The translations under genes and the position numbers were made by a program. A stretch of 64,000 nucleotides of DNA from Microbacterium paraoxydans (GTDB lineage Bacteria; Actinomycetota; Actinomycetes; Actinomycetales; Microbacteriaceae): contig NZ_LT629770.1 of the NCBI RefSeq assembly GCF_900105335.1, forward strand, positions 1-64,000. Direction: 5' to 3'. The first letter of the stretch is position 1. Every line of letters begins with the position of its first letter. Shown here piece after piece: positions 8,112 through 16,890 of the stretch. Below the pieces are notes generated by a model. It ran no database searches. It was not told the DNA's origin and saw only the letters and a list, made by a program, of their open reading frames with translations.

Positions 8112-8424
8112 GATTCTCAAGCCCATCCTCAGCACGGTCGAGAAGGTCGCGCAGGACTCGATCCGGGAGGGCGGCCGGGAGGTCCTGCGCCGCGCCCGCG
8201 AGCTGAGTCCGACGCTCACCGGCGATTCGGACAAGTCCGGGTTCATGCAGGTCGACGATCTGACCGTGCAGGTCGGGTTCACGTCGCTCGTGTCCCGGCT
8301 TCAGCACGAGGACCTCGACAACCAGCACCCGCAGGGCGGCGAGGCGAAGTTCCTCGAGAAGGCGTTCGACGAGGTTGACATCGAGCAGCTCGCGGCGCAG
8401 AAGCTCCGGGAGGCGTTCGGATGA
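8107..8424 (+). CDS. Neck/tail completion protein, HK97 gp10-like
   Basis: A 105-residue protein with the HK97 gp10-like layout: helical N-terminus (EKVAQDSIREGGREVLRRARELSP), a short Gly/Asp-rich turn, strands (FMQVDDLTVQVGF), the family-like RLQHEDLDNQHPQGGEAKFLEKAFDE, and a final helix. Such proteins join head and tail. The GTG start is 8 nt after GGGGGAGG. The last four bases overlap the next gene. Confidence 0.72.
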   Translation: MKILKPILSTVEKVAQDSIREGGREVLRRARELSPTLTGDSDKSGFMQVDDLTVQVGFTSLVSRLQHEDLDNQHPQGGEAKFLEKAFDEVDIEQLAAQKLREAFG

Positions 8425-8831
8425 CGATGGACGACGCGACCCTCACCCGCCTCCTCTGCCGCCTCCTCGCCCGCGTCCCGACATTCGAGTACGACGTGAC
8501 CCCGCCGCCGTCCGGCGTGGCCGTCCAGTACGGGGCGCTGAAGGCCGAGCCGGACAGGGCTGTGGGCGTGCGCGTCTACAGCACCACGGACGAGCGACAT
8601 CTCCACTGGCGGCGCGCTCAGGTGCGCATCCGAGGCGCGAAGGGAAGCAAGACGGACGCCGACAAGATCGCCGGCATCGTCTTCGCTGCTCTCCACGGAC
8701 TCTCCCGCGAGGGAGGTATCAGCGGCATCCGCCGCGAATCCATGTCCCCGAACGGGGCCGACACGAACGGGCGCGAGGAGCGCACCGACAACTACATCAT
8801 CACCCTCGACAATCAGGAGTCCTCATCATGA
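8421..8831 (+). CDS. Tail terminator protein, probable
   Basis: A 136-residue protein between the gp10-like gene and the tail tube gene, where the tail terminator lies in siphoviruses. An N-terminal helix precedes alternating strands and a second helix (DADKIAGIVFAALHGL), matching the terminator fold. An alternative ATG is at 8427. ATGA overlaps join it to both neighbours. Confidence 0.68.
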   Translation: MTMDDATLTRLLCRLLARVPTFEYDVTPPPSGVAVQYGALKAEPDRAVGVRVYSTTDERHLHWRRAQVRIRGAKGSKTDADKIAGIVFAALHGLSREGGISGIRRESMSPNGADTNGREERTDNYIITLDNQESSS

Positions 8832-9601
8832 GCGAAGCAGTTCCCCTTCCCGCCGGCACCACGCTCGGGAAGTCCTTCGAGTACGGCATCGACATCAACC
8901 TCGGCACGTCGGCGGTCCCCGAGTGGCAGCCGTTCCGCAGGATCAGCGGCTTCCAGCCGACGTTCACGCCGACCACGCAGGACGCGCAGACGTACGACGA
9001 CCTCGGCGCCGACAACTCGGACGTGACCGGCTGGTCGTTCGCGATCGCGTTCAACGTCCAGGTGAACCGCAACACCGCGACCGGCCTGTACCTGCCGGAG
9101 ATCGAGGCGCTGCTCGCCCGCACCCGCCCGTCGGCGAAGGGCGAGGCCGCGGTCGTCGAGGTGCGCTGGTACCACAAGCCGGAGATCGGTACGCCGAACC
9201 CGGCCGACGCCGGCCAGGGTCGCGCGACCGTCGCCATCACTCGGCAGAACACCGGCCCGAACGGTGAGATCGAGGTCCTCTCGGTCACCCTGTCGGGCAA
9301 GGGCCCGTACACCGAGATCGCGAACCCGTTCGACGGATGGGACAGCACGGTCGCGGTCATCGGGACCGTGGGTCCGGAGGGTGCCGGCGACGGCGATCTC
9401 GTCACGATCACCGGCACCGGGTTCCTCGGCACGACCGGCGTGTCGATCGATGGTGCGTCGCTCGCCGCGACGGACTACACCGTGGTCTCGGGTGCGACGA
9501 TCATCGCCGCTCTGCCTGCCGGTGACGCGGGCAACGTGCCCGTGATCGTCACGAACGCGGCGGGCGCTTCGGCGCCGCACACGTTCACGCGAGGGGCGTG
9601 A
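8828..9601 (+). CDS. Major tail (tube) protein with C-terminal Ig-like domain
   Basis: A 257-residue tail tube subunit. Residues 1-165 are strand-rich, as expected for the tube-forming domain. Residues about 175-257 form an IPT/TIG-like Ig domain (GDLVTITGTGFLGTTGVSIDG ... VTNAAGASAPHTF), which would decorate the outside of the tube and could bind cell surfaces weakly. ATG with CAGGAG upstream, overlapping the terminator gene by 4 nt. It precedes the chaperone pair and tape measure, which fixes its identity. Confidence 0.87.
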   Translation: MSEAVPLPAGTTLGKSFEYGIDINLGTSAVPEWQPFRRISGFQPTFTPTTQDAQTYDDLGADNSDVTGWSFAIAFNVQVNRNTATGLYLPEIEALLARTRPSAKGEAAVVEVRWYHKPEIGTPNPADAGQGRATVAITRQNTGPNGEIEVLSVTLSGKGPYTEIANPFDGWDSTVAVIGTVGPEGAGDGDLVTITGTGFLGTTGVSIDGASLAATDYTVVSGATIIAALPAGDAGNVPVIVTNAAGASAPHTFTRGA

Positions 9602-9604
9602 CGC

Positions 9605-10024
9605 ATGGCGTCCGCGTCCGACTTCGCGGCGTGGGCGCAGCAGGACCTCGTCCTCCCGTTCGGGGGCAAGACCTATCGGGTCAAGCCCCCGAGCGTGGGG
9701 GACGCGGGGAAGCTGCTCGCCTGCGCGATCCGCGGCGAGGTGAACCTGGGCATCGTGAAGGGTCCGATCCCTCCAGAGGTGCAGGCCGTCCTCGAAACGA
9801 TACAGCCCGACGAGCACATCGCCCTCGGTGACGTGCATCAGGAGATGGTCAACGACGGTCTGTCGCCGACGACGATCGACCGCTTCACCTACTACGCGGT
9901 GTTCTTCTGGGCGCGCAGTGAAGAGTATGCCGACGCGCTCGCGCGACTGCTGTTCATGCCACGCGTGACCGACGACGACCTGTTCCCCGACGAGGAGGAC
10001 GAGGCGATCCCAAAAGCCTCGTGA
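9605..10024 (+). CDS. Tail assembly chaperone (short form)
   Basis: A 139-residue chaperone between tail tube and tape measure. An N-terminal strand-rich part (LVLPFGGKTYRVKPPSVGDAGKLL) precedes an all-helical part, as in actinophage tail assembly chaperones (lambda gpG equivalents) that keep the tape measure soluble. It ends 8 nt after a CCCAAAA slippery heptamer, giving a longer fusion with the next frame. The copy at 53135 is broken by a missing C; this copy is intact. Confidence 0.88.
   Translation: MASASDFAAWAQQDLVLPFGGKTYRVKPPSVGDAGKLLACAIRGEVNLGIVKGPIPPEVQAVLETIQPDEHIALGDVHQEMVNDGLSPTTIDRFTYYAVFFWARSEEYADALARLLFMPRVTDDDLFPDEEDEAIPKAS
10009..10015 (+). promoter_or_regulatory. -1 ribosomal frameshift slippery site CCCAAAA
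   Basis: The heptamer is read C CCA AAA in the chaperone frame and allows re-pairing as CCC AAA after a -1 slip. It lies two codons before the short-form stop and shifts into the frame of the 10021-10356 ORF, so the fusion would be about 250 residues. This matches the conserved gpG/gpGT mechanism. No downstream pseudoknot was assessed. Confidence 0.85.
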
Positions 10025-10356
10025 CGGCCGAGGACTGGGCACCGTACGGGCGGGGCGTGCCGGACGCGGACGGCTGGTATCCGGATTACCGGACACCGCC
10101 CGCGCATCTCCGGCCCGCCCCGCCGAAGGCGCCGGCGTCCTCGACCGTCAACAGCACCGAGCCTGAGGTCGACGACTCGCTGCTCGCGATCGTCACCAAC
10201 TGGCGGTTCGTCATCGCCGACCTGCTCGAGCGCTTCCAACTCGACCTGTACGACGCCGCCGTCAGGGCACGCCCTTGGCCGGGCGTGCGGACGGCGATCT
10301 TCGCGCTCATCGACACTCCGGGTTCCCGGATTCGGAGGGCGCTCACCCGGAGGTGA
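10021..10356 (+). CDS. Tail assembly chaperone, frameshift extension (gpT part)
   Basis: An open frame of 111 codons overlapping the end of the short chaperone. It has a GTG but no ribosome-binding site, so it is probably made only as the C-terminal part of the -1 frameshift product, which enters this frame at 10015. The N-terminal part is Pro-rich; the middle (SLLAIVTNWRFVIADLLERFQLDLYD) is helical and would contact the tape measure. It is followed 6 nt later by the tape measure gene. Confidence 0.82.
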   Translation: MTAEDWAPYGRGVPDADGWYPDYRTPPAHLRPAPPKAPASSTVNSTEPEVDDSLLAIVTNWRFVIADLLERFQLDLYDAAVRARPWPGVRTAIFALIDTPGSRIRRALTRR

Positions 10357-10362
10357 CCACCG

Positions 10363-13209
10363 ATGCGCGCAGCCGAGATCGATGTTCTGTTCACTGCGGA
10401 CACGAAGCAGATCGAGCAGGCGGACAAGAAGATCCGCGATGTCGGCCAGCGCGTCGAGAAGAACCCGGTCGAGCTCGACGCGAACGCGAAGCCCGCGCTC
10501 GAGAGCATGGACAGGGTCGAGGCGGCGGCGAAGAAGCTCGTGTCGAAGGACACGCTGCTGACGGTCGACGCGAACATCGAGCGCGGCGAGAAGTCCCTCG
10601 ACCGTGTCCAGAAGCGGCTCGACTATCTCCGGTCCGTCGAGACGACGATGGACGTGAAGGCCGACATCGCCCGCGCTGAGGCGTCGCTGTCCAAGGTGCA
10701 GCGGAACCTCGACGGTCTCAAGGCTGCACGCGCGACGATGGAGGTCGACGCCGACACGTCCGAGGCGGAGTCGGAGCTGAAGAAGCTCCCGGCCAAGGCG
10801 CAGGCCGCCGGCGACGACGCGGGCAAGGGCTTCGTCGGATCCCTCGATTCCGCGACCCGTGGCGCCGGCGAGAAGGTCGGACAGGCTGTCGGTGACGGCG
10901 TCGAGGAGACGCTCATCAAGGCACTGTCTGCGATCCCGGTGGCGGGCGGTATCGTCCTCGCCGGTGTCGCGATCGGCAAGGCGCTCATCGGCGGCTTGAA
11001 CGACGGCCTGCAGATCGAAGTCGGGTACGACCGGCTGCAGGCGCTCACGGGCGTCGACGAGGCGACTGCGCTCCGTCTCGGTCGCGCTGCCGGTGAGGCG
11101 TACGCGAGCAACTTCGGCGACTCCGTCGAGGCCAACATGGACACGACTCGGCTCGCCCTGCAGTTCCGACTCATCGACTCGAAGAGCACGACGCGCGACG
11201 CGCAGCTCGTCGTCCAGGGACTCTCGGGAATCGCCGATGTGCTGAGCGAGGAGGTCGGTCCGACCGCGACCGCGGTCACGACGCTCCTCGGGTCGGGCAT
11301 GGTGAAGTCGGCGCAGGAGGCGTTCGACGTCATCGCGGCCGGCGCTCGGAACGGGCTGAACCGGAACGAGGATCTGCTCGACACCCTCACGGAGTATCCG
11401 GTCGTGCTGACGCGACTCGGACTCACCGGGGAGGAGATGCTCGGCCTCATCAACCAGAGCATGCAGGCAGGCGCCCGGAACACGGACGTCGCGGCCGACG
11501 CGCTGAAGGAGTTCCAGATCCGCGCGACCGATGCGTCGGTGGCTTCGGCTGAGGGGTTCCGGATCCTCGGCCTCGACGCCGAGGCGATGACGGCGAAGAT
11601 CGCTCGCGGTGGAGCGGATGCGCGGGACGGGCTCGACGAGGTCCTCACCAAGCTCCGCGAGACCGAGGACCCCGTGGCGCGGAACGCCGCGGCGGTGGCT
11701 CTGTTCGGGACGAAGGCGGAGGACCTCGGGGCCGCGCTGTTCGCTATGGACCTGTCGTCCGCGGTCGATCAGCTCGGCACCGTCACGGGTGCCGCTCAGC
11801 AGATGTTTGACACCCTCGCGGGGAACGACGCATCGAAGATCGAGCAGGCGCAGCGGAACATCGAGGTCGCGGCGGACGGCATCAAGGGTGCGCTCGCTCA
11901 GGCGTTCGCGGAGCCGCTGGGCGACTTCGCCGACTGGGTCTCCCAGAACCGCGGGCCTGTGCTCGAGTTCTTCCGGGACATGGCGGTGGGTGCGCTCGAC
12001 TTCGCGATCACGGCGTCGGATGCGACCGGCGAGTTCGTGTCGGGTCCGCTGGCGGACATGGTCGACGGCTTCGTGTCGTTCCTGAAGCTGACGAACTTCG
12101 ATCCGTTCAAGGACTGGACCGACCTCGACAACCTCGTCGCCGGCCTGCGTGACTTCGATGGGGTCACGGACGACGTGAGCACGAACCTCGAGGGCATGAA
12201 GGACGATCTGACCGACTGGACGGATCCGCTCATCGCGCTCGGTTACGTCAACGACGCCGCCCTGCGCACCGCGGATGCCGTGTCGCAGGTGGGGTTCTCC
12301 GCGGAGAGCGGGGCCGCCCTGCTCAGCGGGTTCGAGGTCGCGACCGATGGCACCGTCCGTGCGACGGGCGAGCTGAAGTCGCAGCTCGACGCCTCGGCGG
12401 AGGCTCTGCGGGCGGAGTACGACGCGGCGATCGCGGCGGGGGAGTCGCAGGACAACCTCCGCGGCCGGTACAACTCGACGCGTGACGCGCTGTTGAACCA
12501 GCTCACGACGATGGGGCTCACGCAGGAGCAGGCTCAGGCCCTCATCGACACGGTGCTGCAGACGCCGGAGGAAGCGTCGACGAAGTTCAGCTCGAACGCG
12601 GACTCGGAGCGCGGCAAGGTAGAGCGTCTCGGCGGGAAGATCATCACCCTTCCCGACGGGAGATCGGTAATCTACGCGAACACCAAGCCTGCGTACGACT
12701 CGCTGAACTACTTCATCCGCGACGCGAGCAATCGGGTCATCCGGGTGAAGATCGCGGCCGACGGCACCTCGATCCGCATGGGGTCGATCACCGCGTCCCC
12801 GCAGCACGACGGCGCCATCGTCGAGATGATGGCGGCTGGCGGGCTGCGGGGTACCGGGCTGACACCGATGAAGCCGCTCGCGCAGATGGTCCCGGCGAAC
12901 ACCTGGCGGATCGTGGGTGATCGTGCCGACGTGCCCGAGGCGTACATCCCGCTCGACGGTTCGCCGCGGTCGATCGCGCTCCTGATGGAGACGATCCAGC
13001 GGATGCCGAACTTCTCGGCGATGGCGGCGGGGGCTGTTGAAGGGGCACCAGTCGGACAGGCGCTGGCCGGGCCGGATCCCCTAGTCGGGCTCGAGGTTAG
13101 CGGCCGACTGGTCGTGGACACGTCGGGCTTCGCGCAGCTCGTCGACGCTCGAGTCGTGGCAGCTAGTCGAGATCGTAAGCGCGCGCTGGAGAACGGACGG
13201 AGGAGGTAG
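10363..13209 (+). CDS. Tape measure protein
   Basis: A 948-residue protein, the largest in the genome. Residues 1-150 are charged coiled coil with loosely repeated units (VDANIERGEKSLDRVQKRL; VKADIARAEASLSKVQ). A hydrophobic Gly/Ala segment (about 188-215) may insert in the host membrane. The middle (215-520) resembles the TP901/phage-TMP core. At about 0.15 nm per residue, a known rule for siphovirus tape measures, the tail would be near 140 nm. The ribosome-binding site GGAGGTGA precedes the ATG. No lytic transglycosylase or peptidase motif was seen. Confidence 0.95.
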   Translation: MRAAEIDVLFTADTKQIEQADKKIRDVGQRVEKNPVELDANAKPALESMDRVEAAAKKLVSKDTLLTVDANIERGEKSLDRVQKRLDYLRSVETTMDVKADIARAEASLSKVQRNLDGLKAARATMEVDADTSEAESELKKLPAKAQAAGDDAGKGFVGSLDSATRGAGEKVGQAVGDGVEETLIKALSAIPVAGGIVLAGVAIGKALIGGLNDGLQIEVGYDRLQALTGVDEATALRLGRAAGEAYASNFGDSVEANMDTTRLALQFRLIDSKSTTRDAQLVVQGLSGIADVLSEEVGPTATAVTTLLGSGMVKSAQEAFDVIAAGARNGLNRNEDLLDTLTEYPVVLTRLGLTGEEMLGLINQSMQAGARNTDVAADALKEFQIRATDASVASAEGFRILGLDAEAMTAKIARGGADARDGLDEVLTKLRETEDPVARNAAAVALFGTKAEDLGAALFAMDLSSAVDQLGTVTGAAQQMFDTLAGNDASKIEQAQRNIEVAADGIKGALAQAFAEPLGDFADWVSQNRGPVLEFFRDMAVGALDFAITASDATGEFVSGPLADMVDGFVSFLKLTNFDPFKDWTDLDNLVAGLRDFDGVTDDVSTNLEGMKDDLTDWTDPLIALGYVNDAALRTADAVSQVGFSAESGAALLSGFEVATDGTVRATGELKSQLDASAEALRAEYDAAIAAGESQDNLRGRYNSTRDALLNQLTTMGLTQEQAQALIDTVLQTPEEASTKFSSNADSERGKVERLGGKIITLPDGRSVIYANTKPAYDSLNYFIRDASNRVIRVKIAADGTSIRMGSITASPQHDGAIVEMMAAGGLRGTGLTPMKPLAQMVPANTWRIVGDRADVPEAYIPLDGSPRSIALLMETIQRMPNFSAMAAGAVEGAPVGQALAGPDPLVGLEVSGRLVVDTSGFAQLVDARVVAASRDRKRALENGRRR

Positions 13210-13212
13210 GTC

Positions 13213-14040
13213 ATGGTCACCACGTCTGCGCCGGAGCTCTCTGTCGACGTCGCGGGGAATCCGTACGTGGAGGTCTTCTTCGACCCGAGCGGACTGGAAC
13301 CGGATACGGCCTACATCCGCGTGGTGCGCTATTCGGAAGGCCGGGAGTGGCCCGTCCGGGGCGGTGTGAACATCGCCCCGGGCGTGGCTGCTCTCGACTT
13401 CGAGGCACCGTTCAACGTGGAGGCGACGTACAGGGCTCAGATGTTCACCGCCACAGGTGCGTCGATCGGCTGGACGGAGGCGTCGACGACAGTGCTCGAG
13501 TACGTCGGGACGATCGTGCACCAGCCACTCGACCCCACATCGTGGGTCCCCGTCGACGTCATGCCGGGTAGCGTGAGCCCGCTCACGCGCCCCGAGGAGG
13601 GGACTCTCGTCCAGACAGAGGGTCGCGATGTGGGTGTGTGGATCGGGTCCGGGCGTCGAGGCCTCCGCGGCGTGGGTGTTTCGCTGCAGACGAGCAGTAT
13701 CGCTGAGGCTGACGCGTTTCGAGACCTGCAGGGAAGCTACGCGGTCCGGCAGATCGGAACGGTGTGTATCCGTACCTCGTCGTCCATCCGCTGGCCGCGG
13801 ACGTTCTTCGTCCGAGGCGACTTCGCGGAGAACGATCGCACCGTTCGATTCGGCGGGACCAAGGTCACATTCGACGCGCGCGTCGACGAAGTCGAGCCGC
13901 CGTTCCCAGGGCTCGCGGTACCGCTGCTGACGTACGGCGATCTGGATGCGGCGTACGCAACGTACGCCGAGCGGGACGCGGCCTATGCGACGTACACGGA
14001 CATGGATCGCGACTACTCCCTGGCGGGGCTGGCCGGCTGA
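13213..14040 (+). CDS. Distal tail (Dit-like) minor tail protein
   Basis: A 275-residue strand-rich protein immediately after the tape measure, the place of the distal tail protein that forms the ring at the tail end. The C-terminus carries a short imperfect repeat, DLDAAYATYAE / RDAAYATYTD / MDRDYS, of a type seen in actinophage tail proteins and probably a flexible or beta-structured extension. ATG 13213 is preceded by GGAGGAGG. The Dit assignment is by gene order. Confidence 0.7.
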   Translation: MVTTSAPELSVDVAGNPYVEVFFDPSGLEPDTAYIRVVRYSEGREWPVRGGVNIAPGVAALDFEAPFNVEATYRAQMFTATGASIGWTEASTTVLEYVGTIVHQPLDPTSWVPVDVMPGSVSPLTRPEEGTLVQTEGRDVGVWIGSGRRGLRGVGVSLQTSSIAEADAFRDLQGSYAVRQIGTVCIRTSSSIRWPRTFFVRGDFAENDRTVRFGGTKVTFDARVDEVEPPFPGLAVPLLTYGDLDAAYATYAERDAAYATYTDMDRDYSLAGLAG

Positions 14041-14054
14041 CTTCAGGAGGTGTG

Positions 14055-15245
14055 ATGCGCTTCGGGTCTGAGGTTCTTCGCGGTCTGCTCACGAGTTCGT
14101 TCGACCACTACTGGGAGGCGGACCTGTACTACGACGGCGAGCGCCGACAGGAGCGCGTGCCTCTGACGGACGTGCGGCCTTCAGAGGACGCGGGCGCGGA
14201 GATCCAGCAGTCGATGACGTGCGCGGTCGTGTGGACGGACGACTTCGGTCGCTCCGTCCTTCCGACCGCAATGGAGGATGCGTTCGCGCCGTTCGGCGCC
14301 CAACTGCAGGTGTTCTCGGTGGTCCACTCCGGCCCGTTCGTAGAGCGTGTCCCGTACGGCTGGTTCCTCATCACCGATGTCCCGTCCGCGCGCGACGAGC
14401 AGATGCGGTTCCGCGGTGACTGGATCACGGTGGGCTCCACAGTCGAACTCGAACTCAAGGAGCTGACCGCCTCGATCGGCGAGGAGACGTTCGACGTGCC
14501 GACGGCACCGGCGTCGCTGGTGTCCGCATGGGACGAGGTCGGCCGGATCTCAGGCATGCCGATCGAGCGGTCCGTCCCAGACGCGGCGATCACCCGCTCG
14601 GTGATGTACGAGGACGAGAAGATCAAGGCGCTGTATGAGCTGATGGACGTTATCCTGTCGGCGGTCCCGCACATGACCGCCGACGGCGCTCTGTCAGCAC
14701 GCCCGAAGGCGTGGCCCGACCCGGTCGACCGCATCACTCGCGAGGTGCTCGTCGACATCGGGTCGATGATGTCAGCCGGGAAGGTCTACAACCGGGTCGT
14801 GGTCCGCGCGAACGGTGCCGACCAGGCGGCCGTCCTCGCGGTCGCCGAGATCACCACGGGTCCACTGCGGGTGCGGAACCCGGCCGGGGTTCGTTCACCG
14901 TTCGGCGCCCGCACCCACTATCTGTCGAGTGAGTTCGTGACCACCCGCGCGCAGGCGCAGAAGTGGGCGAACGAGACGCTCGCGCAGGTCTCCACGCTCC
15001 GCACCCAGGTGGTTCCGGTGGTGGAGCTGTTCAACCCGCTGCGAGAGCGCGGCGACGTCGTGCTCATCGAGCGTCCCACTCACTGGCTGATCGGCCGGGT
15101 CGTGACGATCGACCGAGGTCAGGCGACACAGTCGCTCACCGTCGAGATCGGTGGGACGACAACGGTGGCCGATCCGGAACCACTGCTGCTTCCTGGTGAC
15201 TCGACGTTCCCGGGCGATGGGGTCTTCCCCGGAGGAGATATCTGA
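14055..15245 (+). CDS. Tail tip/baseplate hub protein (Tal-like)
   Basis: A 396-residue minor tail protein following the Dit-like gene, in the order typical for tail hub proteins. N-terminal residues 1-110 are strand-rich with an FLITDV segment; the middle includes helices (EKIKALYELMDVILSAVP). The C-terminus is Gly/Pro-rich (LLPGDSTFPGDGVFPGG). No peptidase motif is visible. ATG 14055 with AGGAGGTG is chosen; longer frames upstream overlap the previous gene and have shadow composition. The stop shares a base with the next ATG. Confidence 0.75.
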   Translation: MRFGSEVLRGLLTSSFDHYWEADLYYDGERRQERVPLTDVRPSEDAGAEIQQSMTCAVVWTDDFGRSVLPTAMEDAFAPFGAQLQVFSVVHSGPFVERVPYGWFLITDVPSARDEQMRFRGDWITVGSTVELELKELTASIGEETFDVPTAPASLVSAWDEVGRISGMPIERSVPDAAITRSVMYEDEKIKALYELMDVILSAVPHMTADGALSARPKAWPDPVDRITREVLVDIGSMMSAGKVYNRVVVRANGADQAAVLAVAEITTGPLRVRNPAGVRSPFGARTHYLSSEFVTTRAQAQKWANETLAQVSTLRTQVVPVVELFNPLRERGDVVLIERPTHWLIGRVVTIDRGQATQSLTVEIGGTTTVADPEPLLLPGDSTFPGDGVFPGGDI

Positions 15246-16009
15246 TGCCGTTCACCCCTCGCGTCTACCAGGACAAGCCGGCCCGCACGACACCTGTCCG
15301 TGCCGATGACCTCGCGCACTTCCAGTCGCAGTACGCGGCTGTGATGACCGACCTCGGCAACCTGGGGATGGTCATCGGCGACCCGGGACGACGCATGCGG
15401 ATGATCGGCTGCTCGATCCGGAACACAGGCTCCGGCTTCCAGTACATCGACGACGCTCAGCACCAGCGAGTCGGCTTCGACACCATCAGCCAGGACGACG
15501 CGGGGGTGACACTCGGGCTGTCATTCGACGCCACTCGCGTCGTCGGGCTCGTCGTCGGACAGGACGAGACGTACGCGCAGCGCGCGATCCACCCGGGCGC
15601 TTCCGTCGGAACCGACGAGATCCTGATCCGCTTCGGCGACGACTCGGGCTTCTACGACTACGTCCAGTGGGACGGCAGCAACTGGGTGTCGCTCACCGGG
15701 TTCGTCACCGCTGGGTCGATGAACGCGACCACCGGGCTCATCACGTTCACCCACAAGGAGAGCGCCACCGACTACGGCGGGAGCATCGAGATCCGGTCCG
15801 CGAACCTCCGACTATCGGCGGAGGGCCGGTCGAAGACCTCGATCGGGGCACTCGTCTACCCGTACAACTCGGCCACTTCCGCCAAGGCCCCGACCACGGA
15901 CATGAAGTTCTGGATCACGCGCCCCGGCTCCCGGCCGGTCAAGCCGTCTGAGCTCACCGTCGCCTCGGGGAACTTCTGGGTGGTGGGCTTCCAGGAGGTG
16001 CCGGAGTGA
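15245..16009 (+). CDS. Minor tail protein
   Basis: A 254-residue tail-tip protein, translationally coupled to its neighbour by TGATG. The N-terminal 45 residues are helical (DDLAHFQSQYAAVMTDLGNLG) and the rest is a beta-sandwich-like domain with aromatic residues (FYDYVQWDGSNWVSLTGF), plausible for carbohydrate or cell-wall contact. No named family was recognised. Confidence 0.72.
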   Translation: MPFTPRVYQDKPARTTPVRADDLAHFQSQYAAVMTDLGNLGMVIGDPGRRMRMIGCSIRNTGSGFQYIDDAQHQRVGFDTISQDDAGVTLGLSFDATRVVGLVVGQDETYAQRAIHPGASVGTDEILIRFGDDSGFYDYVQWDGSNWVSLTGFVTAGSMNATTGLITFTHKESATDYGGSIEIRSANLRLSAEGRSKTSIGALVYPYNSATSAKAPTTDMKFWITRPGSRPVKPSELTVASGNFWVVGFQEVPE

Positions 16010-16881
16010 GTACCGAAACCGAGATGATCCTAGACCTGATCGGAAAGAAGTCGAGGGTGCAGATCGTCGCCGGGTTCTTCCGTGGCATCGACGGGCTGCG
16101 GGCAACGGTCGACTTCAGCGATGGGCGGGTGCCAGCGAACTTCACCAGCTCGTACATGCCCGAGCTGAATGAGCCAGTGTGGGTGCTCGTCGCCGACGGC
16201 GTCGCCTACATGCTCGGCCCGACACGGCCGAAGCCGACGAATGGCGTGATCGCCACCATCGCCGGCGGTGTCGCGAGCGTGCAGACCGACCTCGGGCGCG
16301 TTGACGCGACATTCGACCTCGGACGCACGTACAGCTCCGGCGACGCGGTGAAGCTTCTCTGGGGCGACGGATGCTGGATCCTCGGCGTGCGCTCTGATGT
16401 CCCGCCGGACCCCGAGGTCCCGCCGGCTCCGGGCGGCGGCGGCGGTCGGCGGACCGTGACCTTCACTGCGATCGACTCGGGCGCGTACGAGAACAGTTGG
16501 TGGCAGAACGACGTGTGGTGCTCGGCCCGGAACATCGGGGCGTGGTTCTACGGGAACAAGTTCCGCGACACGATCCCCGACGACGCGTCGATCATCAGTG
16601 CGCGGATCTATCTGCCGCAGACGAAGAACCTCGGTGCCGCGCCGTTCGGCCGCCATGGCTTCGCGACTAAGCCCGTCGGCGCGGTCACGTTCGCTGCGGT
16701 CAGCGAGCTCCCCGAGGTCAGCGGTCGGCGCACGGGCTGGCGGAGCATCCCTGTCGGACTCATCGACCACCTCAAGTCCAACACCGGGGGCCTCGGCTTC
16801 GCGGGTGGTGGCTACTCGATCTGGGCCGGCACGCAGAAGGACGCTCAGTCCGGAGCCGTGCGGGTCACCTACACCACCTAG
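16006..16881 (+). CDS. Minor tail protein, two domains joined by a glycine linker
   Basis: A 291-residue protein with GTG start in a GTGA overlap. Residues 1-130 are strand-rich with an OB-like pattern (SRVQIVAGFFRGIDGLRATVDF). A Pro/Gly linker at about 132-147 (PDPEVPPAPGGGGG) leads to a C-terminal domain (148-291) rich in Trp, Tyr and Asn, looking like a jelly-roll binding module. It is a candidate receptor-binding part of the tip; function is inferred. Confidence 0.72.
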   Translation: MSTETEMILDLIGKKSRVQIVAGFFRGIDGLRATVDFSDGRVPANFTSSYMPELNEPVWVLVADGVAYMLGPTRPKPTNGVIATIAGGVASVQTDLGRVDATFDLGRTYSSGDAVKLLWGDGCWILGVRSDVPPDPEVPPAPGGGGGRRTVTFTAIDSGAYENSWWQNDVWCSARNIGAWFYGNKFRDTIPDDASIISARIYLPQTKNLGAAPFGRHGFATKPVGAVTFAAVSELPEVSGRRTGWRSIPVGLIDHLKSNTGGLGFAGGGYSIWAGTQKDAQSGAVRVTYTT

Positions 16882-16890
16882 GAGAACGAC

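Noticed and set aside
7624..8424. 266-codon plus-strand ORF through the lipoprotein region
   Set aside because: Its first 160 codons lie opposite the lipoprotein gene and have shadow composition; the real neck gene starts at GTG 8107 after GGGGGAGG.
9892..12807. 971-codon minus-strand ORF opposite the tape measure gene (also 53421-56336)
   Set aside because: Arg/His/Leu/Val-rich composition typical of a shadow frame in high-G+C DNA; no ribosome-binding site or domain; opposite a well-supported gene.
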